Position numbers and translations under genes: made by a program. Below are positions 21,249-33,900 of a stretch of 64,000 nt of DNA, piece after piece. This DNA comes from Oncomelania hupensis. Its lineage: Eukaryota > Mollusca > Gastropoda > Littorinimorpha > Pomatiopsidae. Below the pieces are notes generated by a model. That model saw nothing but the letters and a program-made list of their open reading frames with translations, made no database searches and was not told where the DNA came from. Position 1 is the first letter of the stretch, and each line of letters opens with the position of its first letter. The stretch covers positions 61,001 to 125,000 of the forward strand of contig JBAHVR010000314.1 of the NCBI GenBank assembly GCA_036898135.1, given 5' to 3'.

Positions 21249-24200
21249 GTACAGCTGGAGGTGTTGCTGAGTCAGGAAGAGACGCGCGTGCACTACAACG
21301 TGCACAAAACGGAATACAAGACCTACTCTCTCAGCGACAGTGACCTCACCTCCGTGCCCGAGAGCATCAGCGTCAGCCTGACGGAAAGCACGACACACAC
21401 GCGCGAAGACCGCTTTGAGACGCTGACCAAGGAGCGCGTGCTTTTCGACACGCAGAACCAAGAGGCAGGCGAGGGCGCTGACGTTATCGTGTTGAGCAAG
21501 ACGTTTGCGGGAGGTCACGTCATAGCCTTTGAGCAGGAGCGTCAAGACGGCCACTTCAGAAGAGAAAGTTCCGTGGAGCGACACTTAACGGACCAGGACT
21601 CCACAGCTAGCCTCCAAGTCAAAGATAAAGGGTCGGATTCTTCCAGCAGATCTCTGTCTCCAACGTCCCACCCATGGGACACCTCTCACAGTACGAGAAG
21701 CCCGACAGATCAACGACCAAGTGACGTCAGGCGTGACTCATGGTCGTTGGACCAACGTCATAATGAGTCATCCTCCTCGCCAGGACCGCGTTCGGCATTT
21801 TGTTACCATGGTGAACAGACGTACGACAGTGACGTGCCAGCCGACTCCGGCGTCACCGAGGTGTCAACGTCAGAAGGTATGACGTCACATGACGAAGATG
21901 TCGGCGACAGCATATTGGACGGCAGTCATCCAGAGTCATCGGGCAGCTGTATGACGTCACCGGGAACAATCACGCGCGTCACACCAAAAGGTGAAGACAT
22001 CAGCAGGTCGGTGCCCGTCAGTGACGTGGGCGTTATGGGCGGCCAGCTGCATCAGACCACGGACATGCCGCACGACGTTCTCCCGCGGACAGAGGCAGGG
22101 ATTCATACAACACAGGCCCTCACTATGACAGAGACACAGGCAGGGATTCATACTACACAGGCCCTCATTATGACAGAGGCACAGGCAGGGATTCATACAA
22201 CACACGCCCTCATTATGACAGAGGCACAGGCAGGGATTCATAAAAAACAGGCCCTCACTATAACAGGGACACAGGCAGGGATTCATACAACACAGGCCCT
22301 CACTATGACAGAGGCAGAGGCAGGGATTCATACAACACAGGCCCTCACTATGACAGAGGCAGAGGCAGGGATTCATACAACACAGGCCCTCACTATGACA
22401 GAGACAGAGGCAGGGATTCATACAACACAAGCCCTCACTATGACAGAGGCAGAGATTCATACAACACAGGCCCTCACTATGACAGAGGCAGAGGCAGGGA
22501 TTCATACAACACAGGCCCTCACTGTGACAGAGGCACAGGCAGGGATTCATACAACACAGACCCTCACTATAACAGGGACACAGGCAGGGATTCATACAAC
22601 ACAGGCCCTCGCTATGACAGAGGCAGAGGCAGGGATTCATACAACAAAAGCTCTCACTATGACAGAGGCAGAGGCAGGGATTCATACAACACAGGCCCTC
22701 ACTATGACAGAGGCAGGGATTCATACAACACAGGCCCTCACTATGACAGAGGCAGAGGCAGGGATTCATACAACACAGGCCCTCACTGTGACAGAGGCAG
22801 AGGCAGGGATTCATACAACACAAGCTCTCACTATGACAGAGGCAGAGGCAGGTATTCATACAACACAGGCCCTCACTGTGACAGAGACACAGGCAGGGAT
22901 TCATACAACACAAGCTCTCACTATGACAGAGGCAGAGGCAGGTATTCATACAACACAGGCCCTCACTATAACAGGTTCACAGGCAGGGATTCATACAACA
23001 CAGGCCCTCACTGTGACAGAGACACAGGCAGGGATTCATACAACACAGGCCCTCACTGTGACAGAGGCACAGGCAGGGATTCATACAACACAGGCCCTCA
23101 CTATAACAGGGACACAGGCAGGGATTCATACAACACAGGCCCTCACTATGACAGAGGCACAGGCAGGGATTCATACACCAACACATGCATTCGCTAGGAC
23201 TGGCGCCACGGACAGCAATGGGCACGTCTCAAGGAAACAGCCCCGTATGCAACAGCTACAAGTGGAACTGGTCTTACCGGACACGCCGCCACCCAGACCC
23301 GGATTGCAGCACGACCCGCTGTTGTCTGTGACGTCACAAAGTTCACTGTCACTCTCGGTATTGTCTGACGGGTCTGTCGTCACACCAGTGGCGGTGCTTG
23401 GACAAGATTCTGGGGTGGATCAGCAGTCTGCTACGCATGCTGAACAATATTACAATTCTTCGCTTTCTACACACCAATCTGGACCGCTTGCTACACACCA
23501 AACTGGGCCGCTTGCTACACTACAAAAAACGACCCAGCAACGACAGCCTGTTCAAAGTGACGCACTCCAGCCTGATGCACAAGTACACCTGGATGTCTCA
23601 GACTCTACATCTGGACTGCAGTCTGCGGAACGGGGGATGGTGTGTGAGGGAAGCGAGCCTGTAGCGGCAGCCAGTGAAGCGAAGTGGGCGAAATCAGGAT
23701 CGGGACTCCTCCACACAACAGACGGCAGAGTGGTCACTGTCGTCCCTCAACAATCTTGTCTAACTAACCACAGCGGTCAACGTCACACAGCCAGTCAGGG
23801 AGGGCAAACGGAGCACGCGCAGCTGTCATACGATACACCAACAGCAGGAGAATGTGAACGTCCATCCAAGATATTACAGGCCCAAGACACAAAGACACCA
23901 GAATTGGCACAGGCCAAAGACATAAAGACACCAGCATTGACACAGGCCCAAGACATAGAGACACCAGCATTGACAAAGGCCCAGGAAATAATGACGCCAG
24001 CATTGACGCAGGGCCAGGAAATAAATACATCGTCGCTGTTTCAATCTCAGTGTTCCAATTTGGACGAGAAAATGGATATAGCTGCCTCTTTCCTTCAGGT
24101 TGGAGACCACGCAGCTCCAGATTACGTCTTGCGGGTTCCCAGCGTGAGAGAAGTGGAGTTAGAGCACGTGCAAGGTCTACCATGGCCCACGGCACATCAC

Positions 24201-24908
24201 GGCAGCGACTGGCGACTGCTGTTCCCCTATTGCCGCGACGGATTGCTCTTGTATACCTGTAGCCAACAGCACCAGGAGCCTTACGACTGGGTAGAGGTGT
24301 ACAGGGCGGAGACTGCAATCGCCACACCCCAGACCACGCCCAGGTCCAAGAGCAGGAAGGACTCGGAGGACGCAGCGGAGGCCCTTCTGATGGAGGTGAA
24401 GAAACGCGTGAAGGCAGAAGAGGTAGAAAATTGGGTGTTTGCTGAAGACACGTTGACGGCGTCACACTCTTCTGTGACGTCAGACGACGCGTTTCACAGC
24501 ATGCTCAATAGTCCTCCCGGACTGTCCACCAAACCATGTCCCCAAGACACGTCCAACGTCCTTCCCCCAGGTGTCCCACAGCTGTCACTCTCTCACAGCA
24601 ACTTCTCCTTTATGCCACGCCCAACCCCGTCCTCCTCATCGTCACGAGTATCGACAGAAGACTCATTCAACAGTGCGGACAGCGCGGAATCGTCACTCTA
24701 TCGCACGCCACAGCAGTCGCCGCCCGCCCTGAAGACGTCACCACAGGTGGTCGTCGAGGAAGATCCCAGACCGATGCTGTCGCTGTCTCCAACGCGGCGT
24801 GATGATGTCACAGCTGATGTACTTAGTGCCGTCGCGGCGGCTGTAGGGCGACAGTTGTTGGGCAAGCCTGGGGACGTCGACGCCGTCAGGGAAACGCTCA
24901 AACACGAG
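21249..24908 (+). CDS. Giant gene, visible exon 4 with 15-residue repeat array (3660 bp)
   Basis: The acceptor is gtgtgcag ending at 21248 and the donor is GAG/gtacgt after 24908; phase is 0 on both sides. The exon starts with a non-repetitive block (VQLEVLLSQEETRVHYNVHK). It then carries 24 tandem copies of a 15-residue unit close to AGIHTTQALTMTEAE, encoded at 22095-23162, two of them shortened by two residues. A shorter AQDIKTPALTQ-type repeat follows at about 23876-24030. The segment around 24050-24300 looks least repetitive and may be folded: it contains DYVLRVPSVREVELEHVQ and a Trp/Tyr/Cys-rich stretch ending PYDWVEVYRAET. A WAKSGSGLL motif near 23687 recurs in exon 7. The exon ends with a helical ALLMEVKKRVKAEEVENW segment and a C-terminal LKHE. 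Confidence 0.9.
22095..23180 (+). repeat. In-frame 45-bp coding minisatellite (24 copies plus a partial)
   Basis: The unit starts GCAGGGATTCATACAACACA and encodes AGIHTTQALTMTEAE. Variation is mostly at codons 10-15 (TMTEAE, TVTEAQ, TITGTQ, TETQ). Unit 9 lacks the leading Ala-Gly and unit 14 lacks two residues; both are multiples of three, so the frame is kept. The high similarity between units implies recent expansion or gene conversion. The antisense strand is also open through the array as a Cys-rich frame, a by-product of the period being divisible by three. Confidence 0.97.
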
Positions 24909-25223
24909 GTACGTCCCTTCTTGCGCGTTCATGCGTGCGTGTGTGTGCATGTGCGTGTGTGTGCATGTGCGTACGCGCTGGTAGGATATCGCGCGGTTCT
25001 GCGCTGTCCAGGATGAAGGCAGTGTATCGTATAGTTTTGCACTATGTATAGGTAATGCCAGACGGCAGCGCCGTGTAGTTTTCCATGTCGTATTGACGGT
25101 TTCCTGTCTTGTCGTGTGCTTGTGGGGCAGTGGTGTACAGTGTATCGTGTAATATATGTTCTCATATCGTTACTGTATCATTCGTGTTACCTATAGTATT
25201 ATTTTGTCTTGCGCTGTGAGCAG

Positions 25224-26588
25224 GTGGAACGCAAGATTGCCAGACTGCAGCGCCGTGTACGATCACTCAGCGACTCTGCTATCAGCTCCGACTTCACCGA
25301 GACGGAGTCGACGTCTGTGTCTCCGCGCACCTCCCGCATCCCTGTTACTGACGTCAACAAGGAAGCCTGTGGCGTTACGCTGTTCAGTACAGTGGCGCCA
25401 CACACGCAGTACGAGGTTTACTTCGCTCGCAAACAGGAAATGACGTCAGCAGACAAGACATTGGACGACTCCGGCAACATCCAGGACGACGGTTGGCATG
25501 ACAACACGGTCACAGCGAATACGGACCATCAGCCGTACCAAGCATTGCCTGACCACAGTACCACAGCCTCCTACACGATGACGGGGACTGGCGTGGTCAG
25601 CAAAGCGGGAGTCAAACCCCCGACAGCTCCGAAGACAGGGCATGCAGCAGGGGATGGCGTTGACCGAGTGGTTAGAGAGAGAGAAGCGGCGCCCCCGGAA
25701 CAAGAGTTCAACTACCGCTCTCCGCCCTCGTTCGCCACGTCCGGCTTTAGCAGTCACGTGACGCCAGACTTGGACCTCCTACCAGGCCGTTTTCCAGAAC
25801 ACTTTTTGAACGCCGAGCTACCCGCGCAGGAGTCGTGGCCCACCTCAGCTTTTAGCCGTCGTCATCATCTACGTCATCAGTCACCTCATCGACATCGCGG
25901 CATGGCGGGCAGACGGTGTCGGAGCAGCGACGATGCGAAGGACATGGGGTTAAACCAAGAATGGCGGCAACTGAAACAGGGCAGGATGGTGCTAACTGTA
26001 GCCACAGCCCCCAGCAACCCGGACACGCCCACTCCCACGCCCAAAGACACACTCAGAGGCCAGTTCAGTAACAGTGTGGGGGAGGAGACAGATTATGGGT
26101 GGAACTCAATGGCGGTGGATTTGTGGGAGGGGCACTTCCACCCCACCAAGAGCGGAGACAGGTTGTTGATGTCTGCTGAAGAACGAAAGCAGGGAGCTAT
26201 GGGACAACTTCATCACGGCCTGCTCGTGTCGCAACAGCCGTTGGCGGCCAGTGAAGGATTACCGCATGCCTGGCTAGTGGCGCATGAAAAAGCCAGTACG
26301 CTGCTTCCCTCACAACCTGACCTTCACACACTTCACCAAGGAGACCCAGCAATAGATGTCTCCGCTCCAACGGCTGTCATCATGCAAGCGGTTCGTCAAA
26401 ATATCAGTGTCGTCACATCTAACGTCTCAGTGCGAGGCAGCAACGTCTCTCCATCTCTCTCCCTCCTTTCTGACATCAGTAGAGGTCATGATCGGGCAAC
26501 TTCACCTGACCTTGAACTCTCGGGTGAACGACCAATGAGTTCGGAAGTGACGTCAGACAAACTGGCAACGATGACGTCAGAAATAAAG
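25224..26588 (+). CDS. Giant gene, visible exon 5 (1365 bp)
   Basis: The acceptor is gtgagcag ending at 25223 and the donor is AAG/gtgatg after 26588; phase is 0 on both sides. It begins with a helical, charged stretch (VERKIARLQRRVRSLSDSA) that continues the LKHE end of exon 4, so a short coiled coil may span the junction. It then runs through Ser/Thr-rich sequence. The DYGWNSMAVDLWEGHFHP segment near 26090-26150 is aromatic and non-repetitive and may be conserved. Confidence 0.88.
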
Positions 26589-29329
26589 GTGATGATGCTT
26601 CCTTCTGCTTCTTCTTTATAGCCCGTGCTTTCTTCTTGTAATATTCCTTGTAATGCTTGGGGAAGATCTGTATTGTGTATTCAGTAACGTAATACTTAGC
26701 GGTGGAATGTTTGAGGAACATTAAAGGTCTGTATTGCGTAATGTATTACACTGTAGTGTAACACTTAAGGGCAATTGCAGATCTGTATTCTGTATTGCAC
26801 AATACTATGTAATATTATTTTTGTTTTGAGGAGGTTTGGTACGTTGAAATCAGTAGTTAGAATTTGCTGAAATGAGGGATATTTTAAAGCAAACATCCTG
26901 ACACATAACATGCACACAAAAGTAGGACACGCCATGCTCATTTAGAATTTAGAGCATAATTTTTGATTTTGGGTAGGTCAATCTTGACAGAAAAGTAGGC
27001 CACGCCATGCTCATTTACAAGTTAGAACATAATTTCTGATTTGGGGTAAGTCAACCTTTACAGAAAGGTAGCACAACAGCAAATAAACGCATAGGAGAAA
27101 AGAAAATGAAGATGTGGGTGTCAACGCACGGGAAGATCCTCATGCGGCCCTTACCCCAAAATACGCAATGATTTCAGGGGGGTGCCGCACCACTGTCCAC
27201 CCAGTTGTAATAGTGGCTCCCTCCAACCGCCCGCTCTAAATTTTGAAGACATACGTCATTGTCAAATCTTTGATGCTTATTCTCAGTTCTGATATCGTAT
27301 CCTCAACCGACACACACATCTATCCCGGAAACGATGCACCCAGTATGTCAACGCACGGGAAGATCCTCATGCGGCCCTTACCCCAAAATACGCAATGATT
27401 TGGGTGCCGCACCACCTGCCGCGGTTGCCTCCGAATTCTTAATAAATAGGCGGTGTGTGCAATTGAGGACAGAGTCACAGCATCAAAGATGAGAACACGC
27501 GCGCACTTGCACCATGAACGCGTACACTCTGAGTATGATAGTGATATAAATCAACTTATTCAACTCAATGATGATGTTTATGAATGATGAGAACAATGAT
27601 ATAGTCAAATACGATTGAATTGTGTTTGGACTAACAATCCAGGGTTGTGTCATCTGCTGTTCATGATGAAAATAACACAAAGAGGCTACTTATCTTTAAT
27701 ATCGAAACTGGAGAACGGATACTAATGTTCACGTTTCCAATGATGATGAAAAAGGTCACTGTCTTTTACTGCTCTTTTGTCGTTGATTTTGCCGTGATGT
27801 TCTGGGTACATTGATGTTGGTGTTCCCCGACGACTTCCACACAACTCCCGGCCTGCACTTGTTGCGCCTGAAACGATCAGGTGGTGACCTAATGTCCCAG
27901 ATATGAATTTTCTATAACGAACCACAGGTATAGTGTAATGTTCGTCGAAGCATTAAAAATGTTGTATAATGATAACACATGATAGTTGATAATGAATGAT
28001 AGATGAGATGACTGATGATCCTTCTTTCATGCTTCCACTTTCATGCCTTACATACAATGACATAAACAAACACTTCTGCCAAGTGCTCTCCAAACCGGAT
28101 CCTCTGCAAGAGATCTAAATCTGAACATAAACATATATCTATCAACAATGTGAAATGAAGTCTAAAAGATCTAAGAATCGGTCTAGAATGCGCTGAGGCT
28201 AAAAATATAGAAACAATGATGGAAAAGTTACACTTATTTCACACGAAAATAAACTAACATAGAATAAAACACATTGTTATTATTGTTTTGTTTACCTATA
28301 TGGCTATCTATCTGGCATCTGTTAGCCTAGTATAGCCTAGCTGAACACGTACCCACGATGGCGCATGAATATTATTATTGTTTACGTTAACCTACATAGC
28401 TAGCTATCTGGCATCTGTTAGCCTAGTATAGCCTAGCTAAACACGTACCCACGATGGCGCATGAAGAAGTGAACCCAACGGTTCGTGAAAGCAAAAATGG
28501 CTTCCCCCACGGGTAACGACCAGTTGACGACCTTGGTTATTGGACTCTGAGTCAGTGAAAGCTGATGGTCACTCCCACCCGTACGTTTCGGCTGACTCGC
28601 CCTGTAGCTAAGGTACCTCTCGGTATCCTTGATCGATTATTCCCAACGGGTGTGCCTTGCACTAGTTAATGCCGTGTTGGAATGTCTCCTGAGTCGCGAT
28701 GTCTTCTTGTCGCCCGTGAAGCCTCTGTTTACCCCAACTATGACGCAATCCGCTGTCTATGACGTATGATATGCCGACGTCAAAACATAATCTTTGGAAT
28801 TCTATTAAGACTGAAAATCCAAAGGCACCCAAAACATTGTCATTTGAACATCACGAAAAACAAAACAAACGATGCACCGTTGCTGACAGAAGAGACGCAA
28901 TTTTACGCGACAGTGGGCATGCCAACCACTAGCAAGGTAGAATAAGGGTTTGCAAACAAATTGAGAACATCGTTTTCTTTGCAAAGTACATATTAGTAAG
29001 ACTAATACTTTTTCAGGTTTAATAAAAAATTGCAATTTGATTCTGTCAAACTAAAATGTTGATGCACGCTCATTGTTATCATCTTGACATTCACTACAAA
29101 AATTAACATAGATCGCCGAGCTAAATTTTGACGAGGGGATGGGCAAAGCGTAATTACACCAAGAATATACACAAAGAATGTACACAAAGAATGTACACAA
29201 AGACTGTGTAAGCTTATATACCTTTGCCCACCCCCTAGTAAAAACTAAAAGTTTTGGCGAAATCCACAATTTACTTGAAAAGATACTGAGAATGTTCCGA
29301 AACTTTGCAGACATAACCTTCAATATCAT
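26589..29329. other. Intron 5, several short direct duplications
   Basis: No coding potential recognised. Visible duplications: about 70 bp at 26920-27062 (AGTAGGACACGCCATGCTCA); about 85 bp at 27118 and again at 27342 (CAACGCACGGGAAGATCCTC); about 95 bp at 28280 and 28375 (TAGCCTAGTATAGCCTAGCT). They may be parts of unrecognised transposons. Confidence 0.6.
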
Positions 29330-29402
29330 CTTGTTGCATTCCGCCCCTGAAGGGTTGAGTGTATAATATTATGTTGCATTGCGCCCCTGAAGGGTTGAGT
29401 GT
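29330..29402. repeat. 34-bp minisatellite, outlying copies
   Basis: Two copies of TTGCATTSCGCCCCTGAAGG; five more lie at 30007-30150. Confidence 0.9.
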
Positions 29403-29634
29403 ATTCACAACTTTCCGGCACCTCTCATAAAAAATCGTGGGTATCGCCATTATAAATTAAAACGAGGTTATATGAAACCAAGTTCCGGTTTGGCTTGTTT
29501 TGCTTTTATCAAAGCTTGATGCGTGACTTTTAAATATGGCAAATTGCCGAAAACGAGGGCCTGAAAACTCTTGTAGTTTTCCATAGCTTCGCCATCGCAA
29601 CCTTCACAAAACACGAAGTAACTGACTATGTTAG

Positions 29635-29845
29635 GCTAGCGTTGTGGCCAAGTGGGCTAAGGCGGGACTAACTTACCTTGTCCACAAGCCAGAAACCAAT
29701 GGCGCCTGACAGGTGTGGGTTCGAGCCAGCATCTGGGCGTTATGTTTTTCCTAATATTTTTTAAAAATTCACAAATAATGTTAGGTAGGTAGGGTTTAGG
29801 CGCGCCACTGGCGATAGAAAGGGATAATAAACTGCAGCAAAAAAA
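29635..29845 (+). mobile_element. tRNA-like SINE (long variable arm type)
   Basis: A box GTGGCCAAGTGGGCTAAGGC and B box GGGTTCGAGCC are separated by a long arm, as in Leu/Ser tRNAs. The 3' domain (GTAGGGTTTAGGCGCGCCAC) matches the one at 10850. Confidence 0.7.
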
Positions 29846-30006
29846 ATAAAAATATGTGAGGGTACGATACAGGTGGCCAGTGACACATGTTATTATTCTT
29901 GAATATTTGGAAATAACTCACTAAAACACGCGGAGAAAAAAAACAGGAAGTATTTTTCATAGAGGGGATTCCCGTTGGTGCATAGGCTAGCAGAAAAGTG
30001 TGAATA

Positions 30007-30150
30007 TGTTGCATTGCGCCCCTGAGGGGTTGAGTGTATATGTTGCATTCCGCCCCTGAAGGGTTGAGTGTATATGTTGCATTCCGCCCCTGAAGGGTTG
30101 AGGGTATATGTTGCATTCCGCCCCTGAAGGGTTGAGTTTATATGTTGCAT
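30007..30150. repeat. 34-bp minisatellite
   Basis: Five copies of ATGTTGCATTCCGCCCCTGA followed by AGGGTTGAGTGTAT. Confidence 0.94.
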
Positions 30151-30219
30151 ACTGTTTGTAGGTCGGTCGGTCTGTATGTATGTCTGCAGCCTACGATTCA
30201 ATAAAAATTTCCAATTGTG

Positions 30220-30525
30220 AATATAGTGTATATTGCACAGGGAATAGTGAATATTGCATAGCGAATAGTGAATATTGCATAGCGAATAGTGTATATTGCA
30301 TAGCAAATAATTAATATTGCATAGCGAATAGTGAATATTGCATAGCGAATAGTGAATATTGCATTGCGAATTATTAATATTGCATAGCGAATAGTGAATA
30401 TTGCTTAGCGATTAGTGAATATTGCATAACGAATAGAATATTGCATAGCGAATAGTGAATATTGCATAGCGATTAGTGAATATTGCATAGCGAATAGTGA
30501 ATATTGCATAGCGAATAGTGAGAAG
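30220..30525. repeat. 21-bp minisatellite
   Basis: About 14 copies of AGTGAATATTGCATAGCGAAT; it ends about 55 bp before the exon 6 acceptor. Confidence 0.95.
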
Positions 30526-30577
30526 AAAAAAAAGAAAGAAAGTGCACTTGTGCTAATTGTTTTGTTCAATGTTTCAG

Positions 30578-30829
30578 GACTCTCCTGCTGACAGTCAGGG
30601 CATGGGAAGTCCATATGAACAACGCCCATTTCCGCCCAACGCTGACGTCATCAGTTTATCGTATGACGCCACAGATTGTTTGCAGCTGGGCGACAGGACG
30701 ACGGACGTACTGCTGCGTGACGTAGCGTACGAGGACGTCGACGAAGGACGACGGAGGTTGCTGCACCTCAAGTCGCTGTCGTGCTCCAACCTAGGACAGG
30801 GAGGACAGACCAGGGACGACGACACGGAG
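30578..30829 (+). CDS. Giant gene, visible exon 6 (252 bp)
   Basis: The acceptor is atgtttcag ending at 30577. The frame encodes DSPADSQGMGSPYEQRPF, then CLQLGDRTTDVLLRDVAYED and RRRLLHLKSLSCSNLGQGG. The donor is not strong: GAG/gtgttt after 30829 keeps phase 0 and gives a hydrophilic junction with exon 7. GTT/gtatga after 30862 also keeps phase 0 and would add 11 residues. Splicing is required because the frame stops at 30866. Confidence 0.78.
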
Positions 30830-30967
30830 GTGTTTGGCCACTGGCAGATAGGCTGTTGTGTTGTATGATGCGTCATCGTCGTCGTCATCGTCGTTGTTGT
30901 TGTAGTTGTTCACTTGTTGCCGTTGTTATTGCTGTTGTTATTATTATTTGTCGTATTGCTGTTACAG

Positions 30968-33900
30968 CGGGAGCGGGCGGCGTCCCTAGCGTACGTGGAG
31001 GATTGGATGCAAGAATTATCGTCAGAAGAACGAGCTAGCTCCAGCGATAGTATCTGCTTCGTCTTCGTGGGTCAATCGGGTCGTGCGGCGCCACGTCAGG
31101 ACAGGGGGGAATCACCGTCAGGGTCAGAGACGTCGGAGCAGCTGGCGGCCTACACCAGGTCGACGGAGAGCGTCGGGGCGGGGCGTGATGTGTTGCCGTT
31201 GTCAGAACGCTCCGCCTCCTGCGGCAACCTCTACGACGCCTCCACCCACACCGTGCCCAACAAGGTCAAGGTCACACTACATCGTTCACGCTCGGCCAGT
31301 CTGCTAGATGTTGCCACTAGCGTTGACGACGACATCGACGACGACGGCATCTTCCCGCCATGCGCGCACGACGACGACTACGACGATGTTACCTCAAATG
31401 GTTCAAACATCGCTTGCAATGAAGAGAACAGCGTCACAAATCCTTCGTACATCCGTCGAGCCAATCTTGTGGAACCCGAATCCTTGCACCTCCTCAACAC
31501 CGGCCCACCCTCGTTATTACCGCACGGCTCTACCCAGGACATGGCGGCCACAGTGGTGGAGGTGGAGTCTGGCCGACCCTACTTCAAGTACCGCACTCGT
31601 TTCAATCAACCAACACTCATTGAGGGCGGTATGCAGACAAATGATGAAGTCATTCCGCGCAGGACGAGTCGTTCTGACCAGCATCCAATGACGTCATCAA
31701 ACGTCGGCAGTCCGTTAGCGTTGACCGACCAGGTGGAACAGGCAACATCATTACATCACCAGAACCTGTCCCCTAGCAACGAGCGATGGCTAGAGTTATC
31801 GCACTTGATGCTGGAGACGACGCAGATCTTAAACAATCTGCAGCAGACGCTTCCGCAGCACCTGACCTCCCCCCGAACCTCCACTGGCTCCCACTCTAGC
31901 AGAATGGGCCTTGAACAGCAACACTGCAGAGCTACGCAAACCGACTCCACAGAGGCCGTGTCCGGCAGTCCCAGACTGTCAGAGTTTAAACAGTGGGCAG
32001 CCGCACAAACTCAAACGCACGTTTTCAGAGGCCAGCAAGTTGCCAGCTTGGACACAATCTTTCAGACGTCCACTCCTGGTACTGTTGTCATCAAGGTCAA
32101 GGATGTGGTCACCATGACGACGGCCTCGCTAGAAGACCTACAGTCCACCGAGGTGCAGACGGACGCAGCGTTAAAACCGTTGACCCAAGACGCCAGCTCC
32201 AATGTAGACAACACGACCGCCAAGACTGACGACCAACTGTCACACCTCACCACCACCACTCGTGATGCCAGTAGCATCGTGGAAAGCCTCAGACCCAAAG
32301 ACTGTGACAGTCAAACTGACGACCAAATGACAAGGCGAGCGACACGTGACGCCAGCAGCAGCTATGACGCTTTGTACCGCAGTGACACTCCCAGCCAGAC
32401 TGACGAACAACTGCCAGACACGATCAGTCATAATCCAGCTAGCAGTGACATGCCGAGTCAGACCAATGCATCAAGTTATCTCGTTAAAAACGCCTGCAGC
32501 AGTACTGAAAACCTGATGACATCAGACAGCACTAGTCAGACTGAACAAAATATTGACAAGGTCAGTCGTTCAGATGACGCCGCTCTTACAATTACTTCAT
32601 GTCAGACGGAAGACAAGCCTGCTTCCATGGTTACCCGGTACGTCAAGCAACGGTCCGAAAAGCTGGAAATGTCAGACATATTGAGTCAGACTGAAGTGTA
32701 TCCTGAGTCACCACCTGAGCCTGATTCAGCGAAATCACCACCCAATCCTATATCATTTCGCTATCCTAAGTCACCTATGTCACCTCGCTATCCTGAGTCA
32801 GTTACGTCAACGAGTTATCCTGAGTCTGCTACGTCACGGCGCTATTCTGAGTCAGCTACGTCAACGCGCTATTCTGCTGAGGCAGCTACGTCACCGCGCT
32901 ATTCTGAGTCATCTACCGCACCGCGCTATTCTGCTGAGTCAGCTACGTCATCGCGCTATCCTGAGTCAGATACGTCAGGGCGCTATTCTGAATCAGCGCG
33001 ATGGGAAAATCGGAATGAGAGTAGTGTGGAGAGTGTTGGCGAGGTTGATGTTCCTTCGCTGGCCAGACGATCACGTGACGTCACGACTGATGTGTCGCAA
33101 TCCACGCTCCAAACAGAAAAAGTGAGAGAGGTAGAGATAACAGACTGCACGTGCCAGTCAGACGAAGTTGCGGAGACAGCACAAGAGAAGACGAACATTG
33201 GGTTAAACAAAAAGGACAAAGATACTGAACCGGCCGATCGTCCTTTAGCCCAGCGACCAGCGCCAAAGAGCAAGGGAGAAAGTGAGGACCTGCAACGACC
33301 AGACGTAGCACTGCCTTACCATCGCACTCCTACTCGGCTTATCGCAGAGAGCAGAGCTACGCAAACCGACTCCACAGAGGCCGTGTCCGGCAATCCCAGA
33401 CTGTCAGAGTTTAAACAGTGGGCAGCCGCACAAACTCAAACGCACGTTTTCAGAGGCCAGCAAGTTGCCAGCTTGGACACAATCTTTCAGACGTCCACTC
33501 CTGGCACTGTTGTCATCAAGGTCAAGGATGTGGTCACCATGACGACGGCCTCGCTAGAAGACCTACAGTCCACCGAGGTGCAGACGGACGCAGCGTTAAA
33601 ACCGTTGACCCAAGACGCCAGCTCCAATGTAGACAACACGACCGCCAAGACTGACGACCAACTGTCACACCTCACCACCACCACTCGTGATGCCAGTAGC
33701 ATCGTGGAAAGCCTCAGACCCAAAGACTGTGACAGTCAAACTGACGACCAAATGACAAGGCGAGTGACACGTGACGCCAGCAGCAGCTATGACGCTTTGT
33801 ACCGCAGTGACACTCCCAGCCAGACTGACGAACAACTACCAGACACGATCAGTCATAATCCAGCTAGCAGTGACATGCCGAGTCAGACCAATGCATCAAG

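Noticed and set aside
21957..22949. 330-residue antisense Cys-rich open frame (CLCLCHSEGLCCMNP repeat)
   Set aside because: It is the reverse strand of the 45-bp coding repeat; a period divisible by three keeps several frames open. No splice or start context supports it.
27722..27925. 67-residue minus frame with a His-rich end
   Set aside because: No family resemblance, no splice sites that fit, and intronic position; coding status unsupported.
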